Below, in pieces: positions 17,474 through 27,927 of a DNA stretch of 64,000 bases. The stretch is from Thermonema rossianum DSM 10300 (lineage in GTDB: Bacteria; Bacteroidota; Bacteroidia; Cytophagales; Thermonemataceae), in the NCBI RefSeq assembly GCF_000426825.1, contig NZ_AUGC01000009.1, forward strand, positions 1-64,000, in the 5' to 3' direction. The position numbers were made by a program, and so were the translations under genes. Position 1 is the stretch's first letter. Every line of letters starts with the position of its first letter. The notes beneath the pieces were generated by a model. The model made no database searches. It was given only the letters and a program-made list of their open reading frames with translations, and was not told where the DNA came from.

Positions 17474-18958
17474 ATGAGTACACAACCTAAAGCCATCGTC
17501 ATTGGTGCCGGTTTTGCGGGCTTGTCAGCCGCTACCTGCTTGGCACACCATGGGTGGAAAGTAACGATTCTGGAAAAAAACAATCAAGCGGGCGGGCGGG
17601 CACGACGCCTCTCACGGCAAGGCTTTCATTTCGATATGGGCCCCAGCTGGTATTGGATGCCCGACGTCTTCGAGCGCTATTTCCGACGCTTTGGCAAGCG
17701 TGTCGAAGATTATTATACCTTGCAACGCCTCGACCCTTCCTACCGGGTGGTATTTGGCAAAGAAGAGCAGGTGGATATACCCGCCCGCATAGAAGACTTC
17801 AAAGCTTTGTGCGAGTCCTACGAACCGGGCAGCAGCCGCCGCCTTGAGCAGTTTCTGCAAGAAGCTGCTTACAAATACGAAGTGGGCGTGGGCAAGCTCG
17901 TCTATAAGCCTTCGCTTTCAATACGGGAATTCATAGATCCCAAGCTGCTTGTGGACATGCTGCGCATGCAGGCTTTGCAGTCCTTTCACAAACACGTGCG
18001 CAAGTTTTTCAAGCACCCCAAGCTCATCGAGTTGATGGAGTTTCCCATTTTGTTTTTGGGGGCTACTCCTAAAAACACCCCTGCTCTTTACAGCCTCATG
18101 AACTACGCCGACGTGGCGCTGGGCACTTGGTACCCCATGGGCGGCATGTACAGTGTGGTGGAAGGCATGCTGCGCCTGGCACAAGAGCAGGGCGTAGAAG
18201 TAGTATATGGTGCCGAAGTGGAAAAAATAGACGTGCAGGCAGGCAAAGCACACAGTGTGCACACGGCTGCTCAAAGCTATGCCGCCGACGTGGTGATAGC
18301 CGGCGCCGACTACCACCACGTAGAAGCTGCCTTGTTGGAGCCCGCCTACCGCCAATACAGCGAAGCCTATTGGCAGAAGCGTACCATGGCGCCCTCTGCT
18401 TTGTTGTACTATTTGGGGGTAAGCAAGAAAATCAAAAATCTGCGCCACCATGTCCTGTTTTTTGATGAAGACTTTGAGCAGCATGCCCATGACATTTACA
18501 CACAGCCGCAATGGCCACGGGAGCCGCTGTTTTACCTCTCGGCTTCCTCTATTACCGACCCACAGGCTGCCCCTGCCGGCAAGGAAAACCTGGTGTTGTT
18601 GATTCCCATTGCTGCGGGGCTGAATGACACACCGGCCATACGTGCCCGCTATTTCGAGCAAATCATGAAGCAGCTGGAGTACTACACCGGTGAAAGCATT
18701 CGCCCGTTCATAGAAGTGCATGAGTCTTATGCCGGCAGCGACTTTATACGCGACTACCACGCTTTCAAAGGCAATGCCTATGGGCTGGCCAATACTCTAA
18801 AACAAACAGCCATCTTCCGCCCAAGAATAAAAAGCAAGAAAGTCAGCAACTTATACTTTACGGGGCAGTTGACCGTGCCCGGACCGGGGGTACCGCCCGC
18901 ACTCATTTCCGGTCAAGTGGTGGCAGATTACATCCGGGCGCAGTTCGAAAAAAATTGA
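17474..18958 (+). CDS. crtI: phytoene desaturase-type FAD oxidoreductase
   Basis: This 494-residue enzyme belongs to the CrtI family, which introduces double bases of conjugation into phytoene during carotenoid synthesis. The N-terminal dinucleotide-binding fold is IVIGAGFAGLSAATCLAHHGWKVTILEKNNQAGGRARR. The C-terminal FAD signature is NLYFTGQLTVPGPGVPPALISGQVVADYI. A related desaturase or ketolase of the same fold is possible. No phytoene synthase or cyclase gene is adjacent. A split carotenoid oxygenase gene at 28-30 kb and dxs at 37 kb fit isoprenoid pigment metabolism. Confidence 0.9.
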   Translation: MSTQPKAIVIGAGFAGLSAATCLAHHGWKVTILEKNNQAGGRARRLSRQGFHFDMGPSWYWMPDVFERYFRRFGKRVEDYYTLQRLDPSYRVVFGKEEQVDIPARIEDFKALCESYEPGSSRRLEQFLQEAAYKYEVGVGKLVYKPSLSIREFIDPKLLVDMLRMQALQSFHKHVRKFFKHPKLIELMEFPILFLGATPKNTPALYSLMNYADVALGTWYPMGGMYSVVEGMLRLAQEQGVEVVYGAEVEKIDVQAGKAHSVHTAAQSYAADVVIAGADYHHVEAALLEPAYRQYSEAYWQKRTMAPSALLYYLGVSKKIKNLRHHVLFFDEDFEQHAHDIYTQPQWPREPLFYLSASSITDPQAAPAGKENLVLLIPIAAGLNDTPAIRARYFEQIMKQLEYYTGESIRPFIEVHESYAGSDFIRDYHAFKGNAYGLANTLKQTAIFRPRIKSKKVSNLYFTGQLTVPGPGVPPALISGQVVADYIRAQFEKN

Positions 18959-19011
18959 TTTTACACATTACACCACCGCCTTGCCGGAAGAAAAAATATT
19001 TATCCCGTTTC

Positions 19012-19060
19012 ACAAAAGGAATGCAGTCTGTAAAGGCTGTTTCCTTTTGTTTTATATTTT
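19012..19060 (+). terminator. terminator of crtI
   Basis: A perfect 10-bp stem ACAAAAGGAA/TTCCTTTTGT (19012-19021 with 19041-19050) is followed by a T-rich tract, 53 bases after the crtI stop codon. Confidence 0.8.
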
Positions 19061-19152
19061 TGATATTTGCTAAAAGACAGCACTACGCCTTTTTTATATA
19101 CATACAACAAGAAAAAACTTACACCTGCAAAAAAACAGACACATCTCTCCTT

Positions 19153-19184
19153 TTTGATTTTCCCTTTTTTCTTTTTAATCTTTG
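19153..19184 (+). promoter_or_regulatory. candidate promoter of nrdA
   Basis: TTTG at 19153-19156 is followed after exactly 20 bases by AATCTTTG at 19177-19184, one mismatch from TAnnTTTG. The spacing equals that of the two tRNA promoters in this window. It implies an untranslated leader of roughly 145 bases. Confidence 0.45.
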
Positions 19185-19338
19185 TATCCCTTTTACGCAT
19201 TCAAAATACAGCACAAATACTTAAAAAACAGCACTTTAAACAAAAAACCAAGATTAACAAACCATTACACGCTAAAGGCCGTTTAATAAGGCGAAGAGTC
19301 AATTTTATCATGTATAACCTAAAAAATTACATATCAAA

Positions 19339-21693
19339 GTGTTAGTTACGAAAAGAGACGGGCGCCTCGAATCGGTGAAGTTCGACAAAATCACGGCGCG
19401 TATAGAAAAGCTATGTTACGGACTCGATACCAACTATATCGAGCCGGTAGAGATTGCCAAGCGGGTGATTGCCGGTATTTATGACCGCATCCCTACTACA
19501 GAACTGGACGAGCTGGCTGCCAAAACGGCTGCTTCCATGGCAACCATCCATCCGGACTACGCCATCCTGGCCGCACGCATAGCCATTTCCAACCTGCATA
19601 AGGTCACGAGCCAGTCGTTTTCCAACACCATGAAGCGGCTTTATGAGTATGTGGACCCCAAAACGGGGCAAAATGCATCACTCATTGCCAAAGATGTGTA
19701 TGAAGTGGTGCGCAAGCATGCAGCCCGCCTCGATGCCGCCATCAACTACGAACGGGATTACTATTTCGACTACTTCGGCTACAAAACTCTTGAGCGCTCC
19801 TATTTGCTCAAACTCAATGGCAAGATAGTAGAGCGTCCGCAACATATGTTTATGCGGGTAGCTGTGGGCATTCACAAAGACGACATCGACGCAGCCATAG
19901 AAACCTACAACCTGATGTCGGAAAAATGGTTCATTCATGCCACACCTACCCTGTTCAATGCCGGTACGCCCAAGCCGCAATTGTCTTCTTGCTTCTTGGT
20001 GCAAATGAAAGAAGACAGCATCGAAGGCATTTACGAAACCCTCAAGCAATGCGCTTTGATTTCGCAATCAGCCGGCGGCATAGGGCTCGCTATTCATAAA
20101 GTGCGGGCAACCGGTTCTTATATACGGGGCACCAATGGCACCTCCAATGGCATTGTGCCCATGTTGCGCGTATTCAACGACACCGCCCGTTATGTGGACC
20201 AAGGGGGCGGTAAGCGCAAGGGGGCTTTTGCCATTTATTTGGAACCTTGGCATGCCGACATCTTCGAGTTCTTGCAGCTGAAGAAGAACCACGGTAAGGA
20301 AGAGATGCGGGCACGCGACCTGTTTTATGCCTTGTGGATCCCCGACCTCTTCATGAAACGCGTAAAAGAAGACGGTGAATGGTCGTTGTTCTGCCCCAAT
20401 GAAGCGCCGGGCTTGCATGAAACCTATGGGGAAGAGTTTGAGCGCCTGTATGAAAAATACGAACGTGAAGGGCGCGCGCGTAAAGTAGTGCGTGCACAAG
20501 ACTTGTGGTTCGAAATATTGGAATCGCAAGTAGAAACCGGCACGCCCTATATGCTTTATAAAGACCACGCCAACCGCAAATCCAATCAAAAAAACTTGGG
20601 CACCATCCAGTCGAGCAACCTGTGTACCGAAATCATTGAGTACACAGCCCCCGACGAAATCGCCGTCTGCAACCTCGCTTCCATCTCTTTGCCCCGCTTT
20701 GTAAAAGACGGTAAGTTCGACCATCAGAAGCTTTACGAAATCACCAAAGTAGTCACCCGCAACCTGAACAAAATTATCGACATCAACTACTACCCTGTGC
20801 CGGAAGCACGCAAGTCGAACCTGCGCCACCGCCCCATCGGCATTGGCGTGCAGGGCTTGGCCGACACCTTCGTGATGCTGCGCATGCCCTATGACTCGGA
20901 AGAAGCGCGCGGTTTGAACAAAGACATCTTCGAGACTATCTACTATGCCGCTCTGGAAGCCTCTATGGAGTTGGCACAAAAAGACGGACCTTATGAAACC
21001 TACGAAGGTTCGCCCATTTCACAAGGCATATTCCAGTTCGACATGTGGGGAGTAAAACCCACCTCGGGACGCTGGGATTGGGAAGCCCTCCGCCAAAAGA
21101 TTTTGAAATACGGCGTGCGCAATTCGCTGCTGCTGGCGCCCATGCCTACGGCTTCCACCTCGCAGATATTAGGCAACAACGAGTGCTTCGAGCCCTTCAC
21201 TTCCAATATGTATGTGCGCCGGGTGCTTTCGGGCGAGTTCATTGTGGTGAACAAACACCTGCTGCGCGACCTCATCAAGCTGGGCTTGTGGGATGAAACC
21301 ATGCGCAACAAGCTGATGGCTGCCAACGGCTCGGTGCAAAACATCAAAGAGATTCCACAGCACATCAAAGACTTGTATAAAACAGCTTGGGAAATCAAGC
21401 AAAAAGCCATCATCGACATGGCTGCCGACCGCGGGGCATTCATCTGTCAAAGCCAAAGCTTGAATGTATTCATGGCAGAGCCCAACTTTGGCAAACTCAC
21501 CTCTATGCACTTCTATGCATGGGAAAAAGGCTTGAAAACAGGCATGTACTATCTGCGCACACAGCCGGCTGCCCAAGCCATCAAGTTCACTGTGGATCAA
21601 AAAATACAACAAGAGCTCAGCCGGGAACAACAGCAAAATGCCATCAGCTGCTCACTCGATGACCCCGACGGATGCGAAGCATGCAGCGCCTAA
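19339..21693 (+). CDS. nrdA: class I ribonucleoside-diphosphate reductase, alpha subunit
   Basis: This 784-residue subunit reduces ribonucleoside diphosphates to deoxyribonucleotides. It starts at GTG, directly giving an N-terminal ATP-cone ([20 protein letters not shown], residues 3-90) for allosteric control. Catalytic features are the cysteine in QLSSCFLVQ, the NLCTEI triad (Asn, Cys, Glu), the paired tyrosines in [11 protein letters not shown] for radical transfer, and a C-terminal CEAC redox pair. The beta subunit gene nrdB, needed for activity, is not adjacent. The gene is monocistronic: its own terminator follows. Confidence 0.95.
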   Translation: MLVTKRDGRLESVKFDKITARIEKLCYGLDTNYIEPVEIAKRVIAGIYDRIPTTELDELAAKTAASMATIHPDYAILAARIAISNLHKVTSQSFSNTMKRLYEYVDPKTGQNASLIAKDVYEVVRKHAARLDAAINYERDYYFDYFGYKTLERSYLLKLNGKIVERPQHMFMRVAVGIHKDDIDAAIETYNLMSEKWFIHATPTLFNAGTPKPQLSSCFLVQMKEDSIEGIYETLKQCALISQSAGGIGLAIHKVRATGSYIRGTNGTSNGIVPMLRVFNDTARYVDQGGGKRKGAFAIYLEPWHADIFEFLQLKKNHGKEEMRARDLFYALWIPDLFMKRVKEDGEWSLFCPNEAPGLHETYGEEFERLYEKYEREGRARKVVRAQDLWFEILESQVETGTPYMLYKDHANRKSNQKNLGTIQSSNLCTEIIEYTAPDEIAVCNLASISLPRFVKDGKFDHQKLYEITKVVTRNLNKIIDINYYPVPEARKSNLRHRPIGIGVQGLADTFVMLRMPYDSEEARGLNKDIFETIYYAALEASMELAQKDGPYETYEGSPISQGIFQFDMWGVKPTSGRWDWEALRQKILKYGVRNSLLLAPMPTASTSQILGNNECFEPFTSNMYVRRVLSGEFIVVNKHLLRDLIKLGLWDETMRNKLMAANGSVQNIKEIPQHIKDLYKTAWEIKQKAIIDMAADRGAFICQSQSLNVFMAEPNFGKLTSMHFYAWEKGLKTGMYYLRTQPAAQAIKFTVDQKIQQELSREQQQNAISCSLDDPDGCEACSA

Positions 21694-21708
21694 ACAACCC
21701 AAAACGTG

Positions 21709-21745
21709 AAAACAGCAGCACCTGCCCGGCGGGTGCTGTTTTTAT
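21709..21745 (+). terminator. terminator of nrdA
   Basis: AAACAGCA/TGCTGTTT with an inner GC-rich loop is followed by five T, 16 bases after the nrdA stop codon. Its position also argues against any start codon for the next gene upstream of 21745. Confidence 0.8.
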
Positions 21746-21768
21746 TATATGAAATGCCTATCTTTCAG

Positions 21769-21776
21769 TATCTTTG
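21769..21776 (+). promoter_or_regulatory. -7 element upstream of lipoprotein-trmD
   Basis: TATCTTTG matches TAnnTTTG exactly and lies 19 bases before the chosen ATG at 21796, after the nrdA terminator. No convincing TTTG is seen at the -33 position. Confidence 0.4.
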
Positions 21777-21795
21777 CACAAAGCAACCGGGCATC

Positions 21796-22440
21796 ATGCA
21801 AAAGCATCATTTACAGCACCTTATCATTTTTTTCATGGCTGTATGTATGACAGCCTGCCACACTGACTCGCAAGAAGAAGAGCAGCCTGCCACAAACGAC
21901 AGCCTGCAGACCGAAACGCAAAGCCAAAACAGCGATTCTTTGCCGATGCCACAAGCATGGGCAGAAACGGTAAAGAAAAACATACACCTCGAGCAGCCGC
22001 TCACCTTGAAAGAGCAGGCAGCTGAAGTGCAGCTAATCATCGGTAGTGATACAGGCGTGGTACGTGGGTTTTATTTAGGCGACAGCATACAAAAAGTCAT
22101 GCAGCACGAGCAGGCATGGCTGATAGAAGACAGCACCGGTTTCAAAACTTTTAGCATAGACCTCAGCCGGCGACGCGCCGAAATGATTGACATACAATAC
22201 TTCACCGACAGCCTGACGCATCAATTGGTCCAATCCATCATCATTGATATATACCAAGCCGATGCAGGCATGTGGTATGAAAAGATGTATGACTATTACA
22301 CGGCACGTTACGGCAAACCCACCGAAGAAGAAAAAGGCAAACGGGCAGTATGGCAAAGCCCCGCCACCTACCGCGTGGTTTTAGAGAAGAAGACCATCAA
22401 ACAAGCCCCCGGCATACGCATTCGCTATATGCCTCTTTAG
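21796..22440 (+). CDS. hypothetical lipoprotein
   Basis: I start this 214-residue protein at 21796 (MQKHHLQHL), because a frame open to 21706 would begin inside the nrdA terminator. The N-terminus is a lipoprotein signal with lipobox MTAC near residue 19, followed by a Gln/Glu/Ser-rich linker. The rest has no motif I recognise; the segment GDSIQKVMQHEQAWLIEDSTGFKTFSIDL hints at a small alpha/beta domain. trmD follows 24 bases downstream on the same strand. Confidence 0.7.
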   Translation: MQKHHLQHLIIFFMAVCMTACHTDSQEEEQPATNDSLQTETQSQNSDSLPMPQAWAETVKKNIHLEQPLTLKEQAAEVQLIIGSDTGVVRGFYLGDSIQKVMQHEQAWLIEDSTGFKTFSIDLSRRRAEMIDIQYFTDSLTHQLVQSIIIDIYQADAGMWYEKMYDYYTARYGKPTEEEKGKRAVWQSPATYRVVLEKKTIKQAPGIRIRYMPL

Positions 22441-22464
22441 CTTTAAAATAAAACCAATTACACT

Positions 22465-23157
22465 ATGATGCGCATCGATATTATCACAGTTCTTCCGGAG
22501 CTGATAGAAGGCTTTTTGTTTCACTCCATCCCCAAAAGAGCCCAAGATAAAGGTTTGGTGGAAATACATCTGCACAACCTGCGCGACTATGCCACCAACA
22601 AATACCGCCAGGTGGATGACTACCCCTTTGGTGGCGGCGCCGGCATGGTGCTTATGATCGAGCCGATAGCACGTTGCATTGAAAAACTACAAAGCGAACG
22701 CTCCTACGATGAAGTCATTTATTTGACTCCGGACGGCAAACCGTTCAAACAAGCCGATGCCAACGAACTGTCCGGCAAGCAAAACCTGATACTGTTGTGC
22801 GGACATTACAAAGGCATAGATGAGCGCGTGCGCGAACATTTTGTAACCCGCGAAATAAGCATTGGCGACTATGTGCTTTCGGGCGGCGAGCTGGCTGCCG
22901 CTGTCGTTGCCGATGCAGTCATCCGCTTGATTCCGGGTGTCCTTTCCGACGAAACCTCTGCCCTGACCGACTCTTTTCAGGACAATTTGCTGGCACCGCC
23001 TGTCTATACCCGCCCTGCCGAATTTCGTGGATGGAAGGTGCCCGAGGTATTGCTGTCGGGCAATCATAAAGCTATAGATGAATGGCGCTACGAGATGTCG
23101 CTAAAACGCACCCAAGAGCGGCGCCCGGACCTGCTTTCCGGTAACGACCCAAAATAA
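22465..23157 (+). CDS. trmD: tRNA (guanine-N1)-methyltransferase TrmD
   Basis: TrmD methylates G37 beside the anticodon, which prevents frameshifting. The 230-residue protein has the trefoil-knot SPOUT motifs [32 protein letters not shown] and [16 protein letters not shown], and the C-terminal [24 protein letters not shown]. The start could be either of two adjacent ATG codons (22465 or 22468). It is not in the rpsP-rimM-trmD-rplS cluster seen in many other bacteria. Confidence 0.96.
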   Translation: MMRIDIITVLPELIEGFLFHSIPKRAQDKGLVEIHLHNLRDYATNKYRQVDDYPFGGGAGMVLMIEPIARCIEKLQSERSYDEVIYLTPDGKPFKQADANELSGKQNLILLCGHYKGIDERVREHFVTREISIGDYVLSGGELAAAVVADAVIRLIPGVLSDETSALTDSFQDNLLAPPVYTRPAEFRGWKVPEVLLSGNHKAIDEWRYEMSLKRTQERRPDLLSGNDPK

Positions 23158-23230
23158 ACCAATCGATGGGGCGTTGCCTCTAACAGGTGTTTGCCTTTTT
23201 CTGTTTTTAGAAAACTCTACATCACACACA

Positions 23231-25582
23231 ATGAAAAAAACACTATTCTTATGGCTTTGCGTGGGCATGGCGGTTTGGGCTCCCCTCCGCTGTGCTCAGG
23301 CGCAACAAGCCCCCTCGCCCCGCCATACACTCAGCGGCTACGTGAAAGATGCCGAAACAGGCGAAGATTTGATAGGAGTTACCGTATCGGTGCCTTCACT
23401 AAAAACGGGGGCTGTCACCAATGAGTATGGTTTTTACTCTTTGAGCCTGCCTGCCGGCGACAGCCTCACCGTAGAATTCTATTTCATAGGCTACGAAAAA
23501 GTAGCGCAAACAGTGTATATGGACCGCGACCGGCGGCTTGACATACGCCTGCGCCCCGAGCTGCTGTCCATAGAACAGGTGGTCATCAGCACAGACCCCT
23601 TCCAAGAGCAGCTCGATGCCCCGCAGATGAGCGTGGAACGGCTGAGTATGGAAGAGGTAAAAAGCATCCCGGTAATTTTTGGCGAAGCCGATTTGGTGAA
23701 AGTACTGCAGCTGAAGCCGGGGGTGCAGTCGGGCAGTGAAGGCAGCAGCGGGCTGTATGTGCGCGGCGGCGGTGCCGACCAAAACCTCATTCTTTTAGAC
23801 GAAGCTTTGGTGTACAACCCCTCCCACCTTTTCGGTTTCTTTAGCATCTTCAATCCCGATGCGGTAAAAGATGTTACCTTGTACAAAGGTGATTTTCCTG
23901 CCAAATTTGGCGGCCGTTTGTCTTCGGTGCTGGATGTGCGGCTCAAAGAAGGCAACAAACAAAAGTTCAGCGGTGAAGGGGGCGTGGGGCTTATTTCCTC
24001 GCGCCTGACGCTGGAAGCCCCGCTTGCCAAAGACAAAGCATCATTTATTGTGTCGGGGCGCCGCACTTATTTCGACCTCATCACAAGGCAAATCAACAAA
24101 GCCAATGAGGACAATCCGGATTATGACCCTATCCCCGACTATTATTTCTATGACTTGAATACAAAGGTAAATGTAGAGCTGGATGAAAAAAACCGTTTGT
24201 TCCTGAGTGGTTATTTTGGCAGGGATGTGTTTCAATTCAACAACGACAATTTCAACTTCAATTTCGACTGGGGCAATGCTACCACCACTTTGCGGTGGAA
24301 CCACATCATCAACCCGCGCTTGTTCATGAATGCCTCTTTTATCTTTTCCGACTACAAATACCAAATCAAAAACCAATTCAATGCTTTCAACTTCAATATA
24401 GGCTCGGGCATACGTGACTACAACGGCAAATTGGATTTCGAGTATAGCCCCAACAGCAAACATTTCATACAGTTTGGTTATCAACACACCTACCATCAAT
24501 TTGAAGTGAGCCGTCTGCGTTTTGAAAGCGAAGACGGACGTGTGGATTTCGAATCGGGGCAGAACTTCGAAGGGCATGAAATGGGTGCCTACATACAGGA
24601 TGACATAGACTGGAGCGAACGCTGGCGTAGCGAAGCAGGTTTGCGTGTGTCGGCTTTTGGCAATCAAGGCAAATGGTACTATGGCATAGAACCACGGCTA
24701 TCGGTGCGTTGGCGTGCCTCAGACAAGACCTCTTTCAAAGCCGGCTATGCCCTCATGAACCAATACGTGCATTTGGTGTCGAACTCGGGCACCAGCCTTC
24801 CTACCGACATCTGGTATCCCTCGAACCGGGTAGTGGCGCCCCAGCAGTCGCAACAAATAGCCATGGGCATGAGCCGCACCCTTGCAAAGGGTAGCTTCTT
24901 TTTCAACACAGAGGTGTATTACAAATGGATGGCAAACCAAATAGATTACAAAGACGGGGCGCAGCTTTTCTTCAACGACAACCTGGATACGGAATTCGTC
25001 TTTGGCAAAGGGTGGGGCTATGGCTGGGAAGTGTATTTAGAAAAGAAAAAAGGGCGCACCACCGGCTGGATAGGCTATACTCTGTCGTGGACTTTCCGTC
25101 AGTTTGCCGACAGCAGCAACGGCAATGCCCCCATCAACAACGGAAAGGCATTCTTCCCGCGCTATGACCGGCGCCACGATGTGTCGGTAGTCTTGATGCA
25201 CCGTTTCACCGAAAGGTGGTCGGCAGGTTTCAATTTTGTCTTTGGCACCGGCAATGCCTTTTCGCTGCCTACCGGGCGTTTTATATACCAAGACTTGCCG
25301 GGCAAAGACCCGGTGGTGGTGCCTGTTTATCCGGAACGCAACAACTATCGCCTGCCCGATTACCATCGCGCCGACATAAGCCTCACCTATAAACTGCGCC
25401 CGCGTTGGGGCGAAGGAAGTCTTATGTTCAGTGTGTACAATGTGTATAACCGGCGCAATGCTTTCTTCGTTTATTTTGAAGAGGTAAAAGACCCGGATAC
25501 GAACCAAACCCTGTATTTCCAAGCCAAGCAGGTAACCCTCTTCCCCATCATTCCTACTTTTAGTTTAGACTTTAAATTTTAA
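23231..25582 (+). CDS. TonB-dependent outer-membrane receptor with carboxypeptidase-like regulatory domain
   Basis: This 783-residue receptor starts at 23231 (MKKTLFLWLCVG) with a signal peptide ending QAQQ. Residues ~30-115 form the CarboxypepD_reg-like domain (LSGYVKDAETGEDLIGVTVSVPSLKTGAVTNEYGFYSLSLPAG). The plug follows (QLKPGVQSGSEGSSGLYVRGGGADQNLILLDEALVYNPSHLFGFFSIFNPDAVKDVTLYKGDFPAKFGGRLSSVLDVRLKEG), then a long beta barrel ending in Phe (FSLDFKF). Typical SusC features at the extreme C-terminus are absent. The partner DUF4249 lipoprotein gene begins 4 bases later, a pairing frequent in Bacteroidota. The transported ligand is unknown. Confidence 0.92.
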   Translation: MKKTLFLWLCVGMAVWAPLRCAQAQQAPSPRHTLSGYVKDAETGEDLIGVTVSVPSLKTGAVTNEYGFYSLSLPAGDSLTVEFYFIGYEKVAQTVYMDRDRRLDIRLRPELLSIEQVVISTDPFQEQLDAPQMSVERLSMEEVKSIPVIFGEADLVKVLQLKPGVQSGSEGSSGLYVRGGGADQNLILLDEALVYNPSHLFGFFSIFNPDAVKDVTLYKGDFPAKFGGRLSSVLDVRLKEGNKQKFSGEGGVGLISSRLTLEAPLAKDKASFIVSGRRTYFDLITRQINKANEDNPDYDPIPDYYFYDLNTKVNVELDEKNRLFLSGYFGRDVFQFNNDNFNFNFDWGNATTTLRWNHIINPRLFMNASFIFSDYKYQIKNQFNAFNFNIGSGIRDYNGKLDFEYSPNSKHFIQFGYQHTYHQFEVSRLRFESEDGRVDFESGQNFEGHEMGAYIQDDIDWSERWRSEAGLRVSAFGNQGKWYYGIEPRLSVRWRASDKTSFKAGYALMNQYVHLVSNSGTSLPTDIWYPSNRVVAPQQSQQIAMGMSRTLAKGSFFFNTEVYYKWMANQIDYKDGAQLFFNDNLDTEFVFGKGWGYGWEVYLEKKKGRTTGWIGYTLSWTFRQFADSSNGNAPINNGKAFFPRYDRRHDVSVVLMHRFTERWSAGFNFVFGTGNAFSLPTGRFIYQDLPGKDPVVVPVYPERNNYRLPDYHRADISLTYKLRPRWGEGSLMFSVYNVYNRRNAFFVYFEEVKDPDTNQTLYFQAKQVTLFPIIPTFSLDFKF

Positions 25583-25586
25583 AGCC

Positions 25587-26465
25587 ATGCGCTACCTGCT
25601 TTTGTGGATGTTTGCAGCTATTATATGCTTACCGGCTTGTAACCTTGAAAAAGTCATTGAAGTAGATTTGCCTGCGCATGACTCACAGCTGGTTGTAGAG
25701 TGTTACCTGGAGCACGGCAAACCCTACCGCTTACTGCTTACCGAGAGTGTCAATTATTTCAGCAGCCCCACCTTGCCCGATATCGATGATGCCACGGTTG
25801 TCATCACACATCAAGGGCAAAGCGTGGTACTTGAATACAAACCACAGTTAGACACCCTCACCGGCAAAATATACAATTATGCCTCCGATGCGTTGGTGGA
25901 CTCTACGGGTGGTGGCACCTACCGGCTCGAAATCAGCGATACACGCGGACGGCGTATCACCGCCGAAACGGCCTTTTTGCCCAAGGTGCCTATCACAGAA
26001 ATCACGTGGGAGTTTGAAGACAAAGACAAAGAAGAAAAAGACAGCACCGCCAAAGCCCTGTTGCTCATACGCCACTCCGAAGACCCGGAGCAAGAGAATT
26101 ATTACCGCATGCGCATTTTAAGGGACAGTGCACAAAAGCTTATCAACGAATTGGACTTTGTGTATCGTGGGCTCTTTGCCACCAACGGAGAACTTACTCT
26201 GGGCACTGCCTACCGCTTCGAAGACAAAGACACACTGCAGGTACTGCTTTATCATATCGACCGGCGCTTTTATGACTACTTCCGCACAATAGACGACGCC
26301 GTCGATGCCAACGGTAACCCTTTTGCTCCACCCGCCAATATCATTTCGGGGGTAGAAGGTGGCTGGGGGGTATTTGCTGCCTTAAGTTACGACCAAAAGA
26401 CGGTGGTAGTTCGAAAAGACAGTATTACTCAACGACAACACCTACAACCGTTACATCGTCGTTAA
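25587..26465 (+). CDS. DUF4249-like outer-membrane lipoprotein
   Basis: This 292-residue protein has a lipoprotein signal (lipobox LPAC near residue 18) and the DUF4249 opening NLEKVIEVDLPAHDSQLVVECYLEHGKPYRLLLTES. Proteins of this type are usually encoded next to a TonB receptor and probably act with it at the cell surface. It begins 4 bases after the receptor gene. The final 14 codons run into the 3' end of the convergent phosphatase gene (41-base overlap); the tail RQHLQPLHRR does not look conserved, so the natural stop may have been lost. Confidence 0.8.
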   Translation: MRYLLLWMFAAIICLPACNLEKVIEVDLPAHDSQLVVECYLEHGKPYRLLLTESVNYFSSPTLPDIDDATVVITHQGQSVVLEYKPQLDTLTGKIYNYASDALVDSTGGGTYRLEISDTRGRRITAETAFLPKVPITEITWEFEDKDKEEKDSTAKALLLIRHSEDPEQENYYRMRILRDSAQKLINELDFVYRGLFATNGELTLGTAYRFEDKDTLQVLLYHIDRRFYDYFRTIDDAVDANGNPFAPPANIISGVEGGWGVFAALSYDQKTVVVRKDSITQRQHLQPLHRR

Positions 26466-27915
26466 GCCGGTCGCTACCTCTCCATGCCCGGATTGCATCT
26501 ATCAGAAGTTGTTTTTGCTGCTCCGGTGTTTTATCTTTTATGGACTCAATCAAATGAAAAAGACAGCGGCTTCCATAACGCTTCGGGCGCTTTCCTTGTC
26601 TATGGCATAACTGATCTTTATAGCCATCTGTAAACAAATAAAAGCGATCACCGGCTTCAAGAAAAAATTCCACCTGATCACCGGGGGCATCATCGGCCGG
26701 CACTAATAAACGGTTGGCAAGTAAACCGGCACGTGAAGTGCGCAACTCATATAAAACTGCCTGTCGTGTCAATAAAAGTGGGATGCCTCTACCCGCAAAA
26801 GAAGCCTCTCCGGAAGGCGCTATTTTGAGTATACCTATATCGGCTCCGGTTTTCAGATAGAGCGCTTCATGATGTAAATAAAAATCCATTCTCTCCTCAT
26901 AAAGCTCGAACAGCTGCACCGGTGACAACCTTTTGTGCCGCTGCAACAAGTCTTGCAATGCCAAAACCGACGCACAGCTGAGCAAAGCACCCGGTAGCCC
27001 ATGCCCCGTGCAATCACCTATGCACACCCAATCATATCCATGGGCATGCATGCATAAGAAAAAGTCACCACTAACCCCATCTGCTCCTTGAAAAAGTAAG
27101 AACGACGAGGGAAAACGCTTTTTCAGATAGTTTTCGTAAGGCAGCAACAAGGACCGTTGTACCTGCCGGGCGCTTTCTAAAGCCTGCTTTAAGTCTTCCT
27201 GTTGTTGCTGTAATAGCTTTTTTTGTAACTCTACCAAGCGCTTTCCCTTTTCTTTTTCTTCTATGAAGCGATGTAAGCGCTCATTTTGCTTTTGCAGCAC
27301 TTCTACTGCTCTTTGCAGTTTATCCTTCCGAAGTGCCACTTCATTTAGAACTTTGCTCAAAAGCTTGCGTTCTACATAGCGATTCTTGAAGTAAAAGTAA
27401 CGCAGGGCACTGATAGAGTGACTTGCTACAATGCTAATAACCAGCCAACTGATTATGGGGGCATATTCTACAAGTGATAACTTGTAATAGAAAACATGCA
27501 TTCCCAAATGCACCAACAAGGCATATGCACCTTTTAAAACTATGTATTTAGGGCGTAGCACAGGGATAACCGAGCCCACAAAAAACATAATGCTCAGGGA
27601 TAATGCATATTGTGTGATATTGAGTGCATCGGTCCGGTAAGCGCGTGAGGTATAAAGCAACAGGCTGGTGCCCAGTAGCAACCATTCGTGGGATAAATGC
27701 TTGGTTTTATATAATACCACAAGACATGCAGTCAGCAGGATGGGTACCAGCCGCGTGTAAAACCATAGTGTTTCGTTGTCTTTGGGTACCGGTCCTTCTC
27801 TTAGGAACACCAAAGGAGAAAAGAATACAGCCAACAGAGTGCCCCAATAGTTATAAATGCTCCCTATCCGGTCGTATTCTTTTTTCCAATTGTCGTTCAG
27901 GTACGCATGAACCAT
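26425..27915 (-). CDS. 6TM SpoIIE-type PP2C phosphatase (paralogue 3)
   Basis: This 496-residue protein has about six membrane segments in its first ~180 residues, a Gln/Glu/Lys-rich coiled coil (~190-260), then a SpoIIE phosphatase domain. Metal and catalytic motifs are intact: GVSGDFF, IGDCTGHGLPGALLS, TGADIGILKI, FAGRGIPLLL, YLFTDGYKDQL and LNDDVTVVGV. Such enzymes usually dephosphorylate anti-sigma-factor antagonists in response to a signal; no partner gene is seen here. It is closest to the copy at 30254. It starts 12 bases after the carotenoid oxygenase C-terminal frame, so the two are likely co-transcribed. Confidence 0.9.
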   Translation of the reverse strand: MVHAYLNDNWKKEYDRIGSIYNYWGTLLAVFFSPLVFLREGPVPKDNETLWFYTRLVPILLTACLVVLYKTKHLSHEWLLLGTSLLLYTSRAYRTDALNITQYALSLSIMFFVGSVIPVLRPKYIVLKGAYALLVHLGMHVFYYKLSLVEYAPIISWLVISIVASHSISALRYFYFKNRYVERKLLSKVLNEVALRKDKLQRAVEVLQKQNERLHRFIEEKEKGKRLVELQKKLLQQQQEDLKQALESARQVQRSLLLPYENYLKKRFPSSFLLFQGADGVSGDFFLCMHAHGYDWVCIGDCTGHGLPGALLSCASVLALQDLLQRHKRLSPVQLFELYEERMDFYLHHEALYLKTGADIGILKIAPSGEASFAGRGIPLLLTRQAVLYELRTSRAGLLANRLLVPADDAPGDQVEFFLEAGDRFYLFTDGYKDQLCHRQGKRPKRYGSRCLFHLIESIKDKTPEQQKQLLIDAIRAWRGSDRLNDDVTVVGVVVE

Positions 27916-27927
27916 TGACCTGCCTAA

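Larger units (their letters stand above)
18959..19338. other. AT-rich intergenic region before nrdA
   Basis: About 380 bases without a gene. The first part holds the crtI terminator. The rest is AT-rich with a pyrimidine-rich tract near 19143-19200, a candidate nrdA promoter and a leader of about 150 bases. I looked for a conserved NrdR box or a B12-riboswitch core and saw neither. Confidence 0.5.

Noticed and set aside
18959-19338. Cobalamin riboswitch or NrdR boxes before nrdA
   Set aside because: No B12-box core and no paired NrdR-type palindromes could be found by reading.
20068-20979. 303-residue minus-strand open frame
   Set aside because: It is antisense to the highly conserved nrdA.
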